This document shows positions 12,675-22,161 of a stretch of DNA of 64,000 bases, piece by piece (positions within the stretch are counted from its first letter, which is position 1; each line of letters opens with the position of its first letter). The stretch spans positions 124,001 to 188,000 of the forward strand of contig BRXU01000039.1 in the NCBI GenBank assembly GCA_030267565.1. The letters are read 5' to 3'. A program made the position numbers and the translations under genes. This DNA is from Pleodorina starrii. Taxonomy: Eukaryota; Chlorophyta; Chlorophyceae; Chlamydomonadales; Volvocaceae. The notes under the pieces were generated by a model. The model was not told the origin of the DNA. It made no database searches and saw nothing but the letters and a program-made list of their open reading frames with translations.

Positions 12675-15600
12675 ACCTCTCTCCCTCCCCCTCTCTCTCT
12701 ACCTCTCTCTCCCTCTCTTCTTACCCATCGCTACCCCGACTCGACTTCATGGCGGCTCCTCTTTCTCTTTCTCACCCGACCCCTCCTCTCCCGCCCCCGT
12801 CCTCTTACCCCCCACCCCCACCCCTCCCGCCTATACGTGGATAACCCCCACCCCACCCCAGGCCGCTGAGGAGATGGCGGTGCGCTTCCAGACCGACACC
12901 ACGCCGCGCGACCTCGACCCGCGGGTCGTCACCCCAACCGCCCGCCTGCTGGCCCGGGTGCGTTGCGCCCTGGCGGAGGTGCAGCTGGCGGCGGCGGCGG
13001 AGAGGGAGCGGATGGCGGCGGAGGACAGGGAGAAGGCGCGGCCCAAGTTCCCGCGAGTGCGGGGCAGGGACGTGCAGGCGAGTGGCAGGGGGGGAGGGGG
13101 CGCGCGTGCGCGCGCGCGTGTGTGTGTGTTATTTGTCACAAGTACGGTATTCGACGGGGCCTGACACTGGGCAGGGGCTGACACGAACCCATCGGCCCCA
13201 TCGGAGACACCGCCGAAGCACTCTTCACCAATGGACGGGGGAGAGGGGCGCACCACCCCATTGTCCGTTGTCCGTTGTCCGTTGCCCGTTGTCCGTTGTC
13301 CAACCCACCCATCTGGATGTGGAGGTGTATAGATCACCGCCATCCGTAATGGTACCGTATGTGTGTTGGGGGGAGAGCACGTGTGCGCACGAGGGTATGC
13401 GTATGCGAAAGCTGGACCCACCACCACCACCACCACCACCACCACACCCGCTCACTCACTATCCCGCCGCCTCCCTCCCGCCCCCCCCCTCCCCCCCTCA
13501 CTCCCTGACCCCCCTCCCTGACCCCCACCCCGCTCCCTCCCTCCCCACCCCGCTCCCACCCGCTCTCTCTCCCCTCCCCTCCGCAGGTGGTTGTTGACTT
13601 TATCGACGAGGCCGGCGGCGGTCCGCCCCCTCCCCCGGGTCTCCGCCCCGAGGACAGCGCCCTGGCTCTGTCCACCGGGGCGGCGGCGCTGGTGGCGGCG
13701 GCACCCAGAGACCGGGCACGTGCCCTGCTGGTGGCGGGTGAGCAACACGGGGCGGGGCAGGGCAGGCCATGCCGTACAGGGGGGCGGGTCGCGGGCTGGT
13801 GGTTGTGGTGGTGGTTGTGGTGGTTGTGGTGGTTGCAGGGGGCTTGGGAAGGCAGGTGGGGCTGCTTTGCTCTACGGCCTCCTTGGATTGCCGATTGTTG
13901 AGCGACGTGGATCCTGTGGATCCTGTGGATCCTGTGGATTCTGATCGTGGATCCACCCGACCCGACCCCCTCGCCGTGATCGACCTCATCCGACAAAAGC
14001 ACTTGCACACATGCCGTACTGTACGGCACTCCCGCAGGCCGCTGCCTGCAGTTCAAGTTCTTCCACACCGTGCCGCCGTCGCTGGACCCTCGCCGGCCCT
14101 TCACGCCGCCGCCGCCGCCGCCGCAAGCGGCGGTGTCGGCGGCGGCGTCGGCGGCGGCGTCGGGGGCGGCGTCGGCGGCGGCGACGCCGCGCGGCAGCGG
14201 TAACGGCGACGCCGCCGCCGAAGGCGGCGGCGGCGGCGGCGGCGAAGCCGCCGCCGCCGCCGCCGCTACAGACGAGGGCGCCGCCGCGCTGCGTCTGCAG
14301 GTGCAGGCCGCCGCCACTCTCTCCGCTGCGATGGACGCGGCGGTTGCCGTACAGGACTGGTCGTTGGCGGAGCGCTCGGCGTATGAGCTGGCGCGGTGCT
14401 ACGGTCAGCAGGCCCCCGGTCTGGCCTGTCGCTCGCTGGCGTTGGCTCAGGCCTGCCGCGCGGCGGCGGCGGGGCAGGCGCTGTTGCGCGCGGCGGCGCC
14501 GCCGCAGCAGCCCGAGGTGTTGGCGGCGGCGCAGCTCGATGCGTTGGCAGCGGCGCTGCCGGTGCCCGGCGACTGTCCGCACTACGCGGCGCTGCGGCGG
14601 GTGTTGGCGGGGCTGAGGGGTGCGAGTGCGAGGCTGGATGTGGCGGCGGCGCCGTCGGTGGAGAGACAGCTTTTGGCGCTGCCGCCGGTGAGGGAAGGCC
14701 CCGCCAGCTGGAGTGAAGGGAGGGGAGGAAGGGAGGGAGGGCAGGAAAGGGGATACTGCTTACCGGAAATGTCGTGTGGAGGAGGGAGGGAGGGGTTCTG
14801 GTTGGTTGTTGGTTGTTGGTTGTTTATTGGTTGGTTGTTGGTCCCTCAAGTAGTTAAGAAGAGGAGGAAGGGAAGGGGGTTTGCTGGCCTAGAAGGGGGA
14901 AAGGTGTGGCGGGGGGGGGGGCGAGGGAGCGGGGGCGGGAAGGGAAGGGATCAAGGTAAGGGAAGGGGGCGTTTCCCGTCGCCTCGGGTCGCTCTGCCGC
15001 GGTTCTTCTGTTGTCCTCCCACACACACACAAACTCCAATCCCTCGTTTCCCCCCCCTCCCCCCTCTCGCCCTCCTCCCTCCCCTCCCCCCTTCTCAGGA
15101 TATGCGGGTGCTGTGTTTGTACTTTTCTCCGGACGGGGCGACTCTGTGCGCGGCCGCCCTCAACATACCCGACCCATCCGCACAGCCACCGCCCGTATCG
15201 GATAAGAGTGGGTAACCCGCCGGGTGGTTCGGATGTCGGGAGGGGTCGGGTGCTCGGGTTCTGGTTCGATATAATAAAATGCAAGAAGGGGGGGGTGCAG
15301 GGAGGGCGAGAGAGGGCGTGGGGAGGGCAGGGAGGAGGGGGAGGACGGGGAGGCGGGGACGGAGGGAGAGCGGGGAGGTGGGCGGCCCAGCCAACCTACC
15401 CCCACGCCCCCCTCGTTTCTTTTCGCCCCCGGCTCGGACCCGACATCAAATCCTCATCCACTTTCTTCTCATTTTTGCTTTCTCGTTCTTTTCCTTCTCC
15501 TCCTCCATCACAACCTTTTCCACAACCATTTCATTTCCTTGTCAGCCCCGTCAGCCCGTGCCGTCCCGTGTGTCGTACATCAACACGGCACGACGATTTG

Positions 15601-15747
15601 CACTCGACTCGCAACGATGCACACTCCAGCAGCAGCAACACCGCAACGCTGGCCCCCCCCCAACAAGAACGCCGGGGTCGGGTCCCTCCCCCTTCCCCCT
15701 CCCCCCTCCGAACGATCTTACCCACCCCCCCTTACCCCCCAACACAC

Positions 15748-15781
<34 letters not shown>

Positions 15782-18700
15782 GCAGGTCGAAAGAAGTTGG
15801 ACCCGGCGGGTGCGGGCGGGCCCCCGGGTGGCGGTGTGCCGCGCATCTGTCTGTTGCACTGCTCCCAAGTGAGCAAGACCTCGGCTGAGGATCTCAAGGG
15901 GGGCTTCCGCGCATATCGGAGGTGAGGGCTTTGGGGGAGGGAGGTGGGAGGGGGGGGGAGGGGGAGGGAGGAGGGGGAGGGGGAGTGCGCATGCCAGTGA
16001 CTTCATGCATCCCACGTTCGGGCGCTTGCTGATGCAAACCGTAAGCTGATGCAGTCTCGGTTGTGTTGCTGCTGTCTGACGCTCTCCGAATGTGGTTTTT
16101 TGGAGGCTGTGCCCCGGGTGCTGCTGGGCTGGGCTGGGCTGGGCTGGGCACCAAATCGTTGGCTAGGGCCGGGCCGAGTCTCGAAGATTGGACAGATAGG
16201 GAGATCGCTCCCTTCTGCCCTTTGGCCCTCGTGCGTTGTCCCGACCCCCACCCGCCGGCCTCGCGCCATGCTCTCTGTGCCGTACATTACATGTGTCGTA
16301 CACAGGGGTGTGGAGCGGCAGATCCGGGAGAGCATCTCCTCGGCGGCGGCCCGCGGGGTCGGTGTGGTTTCGGAGGAGACCCGACCCGCCAGCCCCTCCA
16401 AGAAAGGTACGGCAGGCACCTCCGGCGCTGGCTTGGCTGCCGGGCTGCTTTGAGGATTCCACCCCAACCCCCCCAACTGAGCCCAACCCTCCCAACAGCC
16501 CCCACCCCCCACCCCCCGGCCCGAGTCGACACCGCCCGCCCCACCGACCTCCACCTCACCGACCCCCCAACCCCCCAACCCCCCAACCCCCAACCGCACC
16601 AGCCACATCCCCAACCCCCCAACTTCCCTCCCCAACTCCCAACTCCCAACTCTCAACCCCCAACTTAACTTGCGATCCGCTGCACACACACACACACCCA
16701 CACAGGCGGTCTGAAGCAGCAGCCCAGCGTCGGGGGCAAGCAGCGCCCCGGCAGCAAGCAGGGCAGCAAAGTCGCAACCGCCACTGCCACCGTCACCGTC
16801 TCCTCCTCCTCCTCCGGTGCTGCTGCCGCTGCCGCTGCTGCTGCTGCTGCTGACGGCCCCCGACTGCCTATCTTCGATCCCGCCATCAATCGGTCCTGGA
16901 GGCAGCTGCTGGACCAGGTGGGGGGGCCCTTGTACTGGCGTGAGTGGAGTGGGTGGGTGGGGGGGTGGGGGGGTGGGGGGGTGGGGGGGGTGGGTGGGTG
17001 GGTGGGTGGGGTGGGTGGGGGGGGTGGGGGGGTGGGGGGGTGGGGGGGTGGGGTGGGTGGGTGGGTGGGGGGGGGGTGGGGGGAGAGGGACAGGGGCCTT
17101 GTCCCCTCACGTCCCCTCACGGCCCCTCACGTCCCCTCGCGTCCCCTCACGTCCCCTCACGTCCCCTCACGTCCCCTCGCGTCCCCTCACGTCCCCTCAC
17201 GTCCCCTCCCCTGAACTCGATTGAACGCGATATCTTCGAGATATTCCTCACCTCAGGATGTCACCTTCCCTTGCCACCCCTCCCCTCCCTTCGCTCCCAT
17301 CCCTTCTCTTCCCCTCCCGAGAGACACAACCCCGCAATGTAATCCTCCGGGGTCCCGGCCACCAGCCAGCAACCCTCCTCTCCTCTCCCCGCCCCACCCA
17401 CTCCCCACCCGTCATACCGCCGTACCTGAGCGCCCTGCCGCCCACCACACCCCCCCCCACCTCACCTCACCTCCCGGCCCTGCGCCCGTGTCGGCAGTTC
17501 GAGGGGTGGCTGGCTCCGCTGCAGCCCTGGCTTGAAGCGGCGCTGCCACCGCTGCCGGCGGGCCCCCCGCCGACGGAGGGCAAGAAGGCGGGCGGCGGAG
17601 GGAAGGACAAGGGAGCGCCGGCCGGGCCGCCAAAGCACAAGGTATGTGTGTATGGTGGTGGTGGTGGCGGTGGCGGGTGGGGGTGGTGGATAAAGAAAGA
17701 AGATACCGCAGCAGAGAAGAAACGGAGAGGGCGTTAGCGAACGGACCCGGAACCCAGCAGGGGGGTGGTGGGGGTGTGGAGTGGTGGTGGTGGTGGAGGG
17801 GTGTATTCGGGGTGGGGTGCTGTGTGGGGATCGGGCAGGCGGGCGCGTCGTGTGATGAGGCACCAGGTAGGAGGGGGGTCCGGTGGGGGCCGGGGCAGCG
17901 CGTGTGTGTGTGTGTGTGTGTGTGTGGATTGCGGCTGCATTGGGTCCAGGTTGGTCGTTGGGGCCAGATCCGCATATCCGCGACCGCCCCCCTCCCCCTC
18001 TCCTGCATTGTTATTTGAGGGCTGCTCGCTGCAACCCCCCTCCCCTCCCCTCCCCTCCATTGCCCGACCCCTCCAATGACACCGCTGCACCGCTCCGAAG
18101 CCGTCCTCCTCCATCTCTCTCCCACGTTCCACCCCCATCCATCTCTCCTGGCTTCTTTCGACCGCCGTACCTGGGCGCCCTGCCGCCCCCCTCCACCTCC
18201 ACCCTCCTCCCCCACACACCCTGGCGGAGGGACGCCGTCTCCGTCCCTCCGCTGCGGTATCTTCTCTTTACATCCCCCTCCTCCTCCTGCCCCTCCCCCT
18301 CCCCTCCTCCCCCGCAGGTGGCTCTGCTTCTCGACGCCTGCCTGGACGGACTGCCCTGGGAGGCGGCCCGGCACCTGGCTGCCCACTGCGCCTGGGTGGG
18401 GAGAGCGCCCAGTCTGCAGGTGGGAGGGGGTAGTGGTGAGCGCGGGTGCGGGTGCGGGTGCGGGTGCGGGTGCGGGTGCGGGTGCGGGTGCGGGTGCGGG
18501 TGCGGGTGCGGGTGCGGGTGCGGGTGCGGGTGCGGGTGCGGGTGCGGGTGCGGGTGCGGGTGCGGGTGCGGGTGCGGGTGCGGGTGCGGGTGCGGGTGCG
18601 GGTGCGGGTGCGGGTGCGGGTGCGGGTGCGGGTGCGGGTGCGGGTGCGGGTGCGGGTGCGGGTGCGGGTGCGGGTGCGGGTGAATCTCGCAGCACAGGGG

Positions 18701-19732
18701 ACCAACACGTTCAGCGTTTCAGGTGCCCCCCCTTTCGAACGCCGCCCAGTACGCCAGATAGCCACTTACCTACCTAAACCCATCTCCTCTCCGCCGCCGC
18801 CAAACCGCACACTGCCCTCCACCTTCACCTCCCAACCCCCCAACCCCCGCAGGCGCTCGCCGCCTGCCACGCCACCGCCACCTCCTCCGACGGCGGCGCC
18901 GCCGCCGCCGCCCCCGACGCCGCCGCCGCCACCACCGCCGGCCCGCCCTCCCTCTCCCCCTCCCCTCCCCCTCCCCTCCCCCCGCTCGACCTCGGCTGCC
19001 TCACGCCCATCGTCGACCCACGCCACGAGTGCTCCACACCCGCCCAGGCCCGCGGCCCCTACACCGCCCCCCTCATCCCCGCCATGACCTCCCCCGAGCT
19101 CCTGGCCGCGTTGCCGGCGGCTGCCTGGTGGTCTGGTTTCTCCGGGGAACCCGGCCGCGCGCCCTCCCCCGACCTCTACGCGGGTTTGCTGGGGGGTGCC
19201 AGCGGGTTGCTGTTTCTGGGCGTGGGTCGCTTCGCGGCGCACGTGCCCCCCGCCGTGTTGGCCTCCGCGGAGCTGTCCAGCTGCGACGTGGCGTTGCTGT
19301 TTGACCGCTGCAACACGGATGGCGCCTACTGGGCGCAGCTGTATCGGGACAACCGGAAGAGCGCGGAGCAGCGGCGGTTGGAGTCGCCGGGGCGGGTGGC
19401 GGCGCTGCTGCTGGCGCGCGGCGTGAGGTGCGTGCGTGCGTGTGAGCGGGTGTGTGGGGGGGGGCGGGCGGGGGGCAGGGGGGAGGTAGGGGGGCGGGGG
19501 GGCCGTGTGTATGTGTGTATGTGTGTGTGGTGTTTTAGAGCCACAAGTCGACCCACCCACCCGACAGTAGAGCTCTCGCGTCTTCTTGCATGTCAATCAC
19601 CTCTTCGCCCCCGGGGTCGTCTGGGCCGCCTTCCCCGTCGTCATCATTCACCGTCATATCATAATCATTCATTGTCAATCGTCGTCGTCGCCAATCGTCG
19701 TCGCCAATCGTCGTCGCCTTTTAACACCCCGA

Positions 19733-19765
<33 letters not shown>

Positions 19766-20677
19766 ACCGTGAACCCGAACCTAAAACCCAACCCCCAACG
19801 CAGGACGGTTGTGGTGACATCATGCGCGGCTCCCCCGGCGGTTGCTGTCAAATTGATGACGGGCGTCCTGTCGGGTCTGGCGGTGGGACGATCCGTCGGG
19901 GAGGCGGTGTACGGCATGCTGACGGGGCCGGCGCTGGACGAGTTTGAGCTGGCGCACCTCAAGGCCAACCTGCAGGTACGGCAGTCGTACGACAGTGCGG
20001 CAGGAGGGCCAAGCGGCACGCAGCGGTAGAAGCAGCGGGAGGAGGGGAGGAGGAGGAAGGGCACTGGCGGTTGGGGATGGCGGGAGAGTTGATGGGGGGG
20101 CGCTGGTGGGGCGATGGTGGGGCAAGCGCGTGAGGGGGGGAGGGGGGGACGGAGGGAGGGAGGGGTTTGGGAGGCAAGGTGGGCACGTTCCGGTACACCC
20201 ACACACACGCCGCGGCCTCCGCAGCACCTCATCCCACCCCGCTTCGTCCCACCTGCCTCATCCCACCCACCCACTCCCAACTACTCGGCACCATACGCCT
20301 TCTCTCCCCCTCCCTCCCTGCGCGCATCCTTCCTTTCTTCCTTCCCTTCTTCCTTCCCTCCACGATCACCCCCTGCTCGCTGTCCCGCTCCTGTCGCCGC
20401 TGCTGCCGACCCGCCGACCGCCGCCGCTGCCGTTTGCCGCTGCCGCTGCCCTTGCTGGCTTGCTGACCGCTGTTGCCGTTGCACTTGGTGCTGGTGTTGC
20501 CCTTGTCGACCCGCCTGCTGACTTGCCGCTGCTGCCGTTACTGGCTGGGGCTCTGGCTCTTGCTTGCGGTGCGGTGCGTTGCAGGTGTGGGGTGCGCCGG
20601 GTCTGTTGGGTCAGGTCATCACGCAGGGCGGCAAGGGCGGCAAAGCGGGCGCCAAGGGGCAGCCAGCCAAGCGATGA
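1..20677 (+). CDS. CFAP46: CFAP46/FAP46-like TPR axonemal protein, 3' part (5' end outside window)
   Basis: Twenty-nine phased exons: 1-216, 908-1188, 1685-1834, 2246-2470, 2885-3006, 3822-3922, 4325-4644, 4927-5001, 6923-7087, 7526-7735, 8044-8184, 8490-8954, 9077-9250, 10029-10145, 10548-10682, 11559-11675, 12046-12123, 12862-13077, 13587-13737, 14038-14687, 15099-15207, 15786-15921, 16306-16406, 16706-16917, 17498-17641, 18318-18419, 18853-19427, 19804-19975, 20585-20677. They give 1,916 residues and a TGA stop. The product is helical and TPR-like (for example FVNKSDLCEAACRVVW, GHYAAARRLLTRARAHAADC, LERLARIYVMACQ), with Ala/Gly-rich inserts in exons 7, 12 and 20 and a Lys/Gly-rich tail. 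Architecture and length fit CFAP46 (TTC40; about 2,700 residues in animals), a subunit of the C1d projection of the flagellar central pair that works with CFAP54, CFAP74 and CFAP221. The family name comes from remembered motifs and architecture, not an alignment. CFAP54 or another long TPR axonemal protein is the alternative. The exon structure is more certain than the name. Confidence 0.72.
1371..1390. repeat. dispersed CTATACGTGGATAACC motif, copy 1
   Basis: GGCCTATACGTGGATAACC in CFAP46 intron 2. It recurs at 12827-12846 and twice at 45814-45865, each time in an intron. Confidence 0.6.
2124..2142. repeat. dispersed 19-bp element, copy 1
   Basis: TTATATAAAGGAGCATATC lies in a CFAP46 intron and recurs identically at 51110-51128 in an EXO70 intron. 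A shorter relative (GGGAGCATATCACTCCCTG) is near 5267. Confidence 0.6.
2157..2215 (+). repeat. dispersed short intronic repeat (GCGGTATC family), + copy
   Basis: About 60 bp with the blocks GTCCGTTCGCTAACG and CCGTCTCCGCTGCGGTATC followed by a T-run. It lies about 30 bp upstream of a CFAP46 acceptor. Related copies on both strands are listed separately. Confidence 0.6.
4216..4246 (+). repeat. dispersed short intronic repeat (GCGGTATC family), truncated + copy
   Basis: CTCCGCTGCGGTATCATTTT is identical to the core of the 2157-2215 copy. It is again in a CFAP46 intron just upstream of a C-rich tract and acceptor. Confidence 0.55.
4650..4710. repeat. telomere-like TTTTAGGG motifs in a CFAP46 intron
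   Basis: Several TTTTAGGG/TTTAGGG units directly after the exon 7 donor (for example AGGGTTTTAGGGTTTTAG). TTTTAGGG is the Chlamydomonas-type telomere unit; the strand matches the telomere G strand. Confidence 0.55.
5390..6920. repeat. 1.5-kb C-rich low-complexity intron block
   Basis: Nearly pure C with scattered T and A, including homopolymer C runs over 20 bases between about 6000 and 6660. It fills most of the intron from 5002 to 6922. It is stop-free on both strands and so gives false open frames of Pro or Gly. It could form i-motif/G-quadruplex structures, and its exact length may be unreliable in assembly. Confidence 0.9.
8222..8296 (-). repeat. dispersed short intronic repeat (GCGGTATC family), reverse copy
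   Basis: Reads GGTACCGCAGCGAAGGGACG, GAGACGGCGTTGGCGAGCGG and CACGGAACCCCGC on +. This is the reverse complement of the 2157-2215 block order, placed just after the exon 11 donor of the CFAP46-like gene. Confidence 0.55.
10699..10745. repeat. (TCTG)n microsatellite
   Basis: Tetranucleotide TCTG array interrupted by TG, just after the donor of the exon ending at 10682. Confidence 0.85.
11485..11515. repeat. interstitial telomere-like repeat
   Basis: Four near-tandem CCCTAAA(A) units (for example AACCCTAAAACCCTAAACCC) in the intron before the exon at 11559. CCCTAAAA is the C-strand complement of TTTTAGGG. Confidence 0.7.
12200..12720. repeat. polypyrimidine (CTCTTT)n microsatellite, about 500 bp
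   Basis: Uninterrupted C/T tract of TTTCTC and CT units filling most of the intron from 12124 to 12861. The homopurine/homopyrimidine mirror character favours triplex (H-DNA) structure. It also makes a very long polypyrimidine tract upstream of the acceptor at 12861. Confidence 0.95.
12827..12846. repeat. dispersed CTATACGTGGATAACC motif, copy 2
   Basis: CGCCTATACGTGGATAACCC ends 15 bp before the exon that begins at 12862 in the CFAP46-like gene. Confidence 0.6.
13258..13302. repeat. 7-bp tandem repeat (GTCCGTT)
   Basis: About six units of GTCCGTT with one T-to-C variant, in the intron between the exons ending at 13077 and starting at 13587. Confidence 0.8.
13906..13952. repeat. 9-bp tandem repeat (GATCCTGTG)
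   Basis: Three perfect and one variant GATCCTGTG units in a CFAP46 intron. A GGTTGT-rich stretch lies at about 13799-13836 just upstream. Confidence 0.8.
16945..17085. repeat. G-rich (GTGGGGGG)n tract at intron 5' end
   Basis: GTGGG-type units directly after the donor at 16918. Many G3+ runs make this a strong G-quadruplex candidate on the transcribed RNA. Confidence 0.85.
17101..17210. repeat. 10-bp tandem repeat, 11 copies
   Basis: Unit GTCCCCTCAC with single-base variants (GTCCCCTCGC, GGCCCCTCAC), phased exactly every 10 bp, in the same intron as the G-rich tract. Confidence 0.95.
17690..17760 (-). repeat. dispersed short intronic repeat (GCGGTATC family), reverse copy
   Basis: Reads AAGATACCGCAGCAGAGAAG, GGGCGTTAGCGAACGG and ACCCGGAACCCAGCAGGGGG on +. 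It is the best-preserved reverse copy, close to the donor of the exon ending at 17641. Confidence 0.6.
18228..18276 (+). repeat. dispersed short intronic repeat (GCGGTATC family), + copy
   Basis: ACGCCGTCTCCGTCCCTCCG then CTGCGGTATCTTCTCTTTAC. It is in the same intron as the reverse copy at 17690-17760, so the two form an inverted pair about 470 bp apart that could fold in the pre-mRNA. Confidence 0.6.
18442..18682. repeat. hexanucleotide (GGTGCG)n, about 40 perfect copies
   Basis: A perfect array starting just after the donor of the exon ending at 18419. It is open in every forward frame (Gly-Ala, Arg-Val, Cys-Gly) and on the reverse strand, but lies between GT and AG splice sites, so I read it as intronic. 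Its perfection suggests recent expansion. Confidence 0.95.
18853..19975 (+). other. degenerate CHAT-like (caspase/separase fold) domain, last two large exons of the CFAP46-like gene
   Basis: Exons 18853-19427 and 19804-19975 encode in-window residues about 1638-1886. After a Pro/Ala linker come GLLFLGVGRFAAH, then SSCDVALLFDRCNTDG, then ARGVRTVVVTSCAAPP and LMTGVLSGLAVGRSVGEAV. The order and spacing mirror CHAT domains: a beta strand ending in G-H-G, a strand ending in S-A-C-E-T-G, then a GARSVVASLW-type strand and a GKSVAEAL helix. The catalytic His of G-H-G is Val here (codon 19222-19224), while the Cys equivalent is kept (codon 19309-19311). CHAT domains typically follow TPR arrays, as here. 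I infer a pseudoprotease or scaffold role; the match is by eye. Confidence 0.55.
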
Positions 20678-21273
20678 AGCGGAGAAGGAAAGGAAGACGA
20701 TCAGCCGAAACAGCGATGCGACTGAAGGACGGACGGACGCGCACGTGGGATGAGTCAGGACGGGGAGGATGGAAGTGAAGAAGAGGAGGAGGGACCGATC
20801 CCGCACACGCCACTTACGCGCGCGAATGTGTGGTTGGGCCGACCCAGGGGTCGGTCGGTCGGTCGCGGTGCAGGATGCCGGGTCCTTCGGCGCCCTGACA
20901 AAGGTGGTCGTCGATGAGGCGCGTTGGGTAACGATTGGTCACTGGGTGACGAATGGGAAGGGGAACGGGAAGGGGCGGGAGGAGCGGGGCTTGGGGTTTG
21001 ACTTGACACACGTTGCATATCGGTACCGCTGCATGCCGGTACCTGCTTTGGGGGCATGTGGGTGGGTGGGTGGGCTACGGAAGGCAACCGCGAACCCGTG
21101 GCCACTTGGGGAGCCTTAACAGGCCCCATTCCCTCCGTTGCTCCGGGCTCGCTCGTTCCTGGCTGGGTGGGCTCGTGCTGTTTGGTCCGGTTGGACCGCT
21201 CCTCAGCCCGGGTCGTTGCCGCTGCACTGCACGACCCGCGGGCTGTTCCTTTCCGAGGGTGTGGAGCCCATTC

Positions 21274-21278
21274 TTACA
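21274..21278 (-). terminator. TGTAA poly(A) signal candidate for the protease gene
   Basis: TTACA on + is TGTAA on -. It is the first such signal I found downstream of the protease stop (884 bp). Using it would make the two convergent transcripts overlap at their 3' ends. Confidence 0.3.
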
Positions 21279-21289
21279 GATGTACGCTC

Positions 21290-21304
21290 TGTAACGGTCT
21301 GTAA
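21290..21304 (+). terminator. two TGTAA poly(A) signals for the CFAP46-like gene
   Basis: TGTAA at 21290-21294 and again at 21300-21304, about 620 bp after the stop. TGTAA is the usual polyadenylation signal of volvocine algae. Confidence 0.55.
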
Positions 21305-22161
21305 CTGCCATTTACCCAGACAATCAGAAATCCCAGCGCTTGGGCCGGTGCTTAAGAGCCTCGCCGTCGATCTCGTCACCCAGCAACTCTCGTCACCCTA
21401 TCCCTAAAGCCTCTGAACAGAGATACACCCGCCATGCAGTCCGTGCATTTGCAATTGTTTTGTTCACACTACCGGTAATGTAAACCCACGATAGCTTACT
21501 GATATGATACGACCCCTGCAGCTGTGCTCTTCAATGCCAATACGTACATCGCCCTTACCTTCCACCACCTGAACAGGACCCGAAAATAGAAGAGCCCAAT
21601 AAAGCTCGCCCTTTTGGACCGAGAACTCCTGTATCCCAAGTCCAAGCAAACTTGAAACAACCAGGTTAACCCACCTTAAGGCTAAACCAATAATTTTAAT
21701 AATGATCTCCAAGCTGGGAGGATGTGTGAAATCTCATCACTAGATGGCGTGAGTTTGTCATGCCTTACTAATGCAAGCAGTTTTGGCATCACTTCGATTT
21801 GAAGCTTTTTCTTCTCTAACGGCCTCGAAACAATCAACAAAGGCCAGGCAAATCAAAATTGAGGAGTAATCATACAAGATAATGATCTCACGACGGTTCA
21901 GTGATGTCCCGTCCAAGCTCGTCCCCATGCATTTCTTTCCGGCCCAAGTTGGGCGCCAATCACGCGCCGGGCAATGCGTCGTGTATTCATGCACTATGCA
22001 CTCAAATGCGGTGAGAGTAGCGACAGCAGTATCACATCGACTATCCAAAGGACCGCTGCTGCCATAGGTTGAGTTCGACGGATGATGGCGTTCATCTGGA
22101 ACGGCCAAGAACCTTCAGAAGCTATGGCTTCCTCTTATCGGAACGCCACAGATGGTGGCGG

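Larger units (their letters stand above)
20678..22161. other. convergent intergenic region / 3' UTRs
   Basis: Lies between the stops of two genes that face each other. No coding signal recognised. Base composition falls sharply toward AT after about 21400. It holds TGTAA signals for the + gene and one on - for the protease gene. A GACCCAGGGGTCGGTCGGTC block near 20840 resembles one at 9340. Confidence 0.6.

Noticed and set aside
12156..12869. Ser/Leu/Phe-repeat frames across the CT tract
   Set aside because: Stop-free microsatellite inside an intron with good donor and acceptor.
17101..17210. Possible CRISPR-like spaced repeat
   Set aside because: Units abut with no spacers, period is 10 bp, and the context is a eukaryotic intron.
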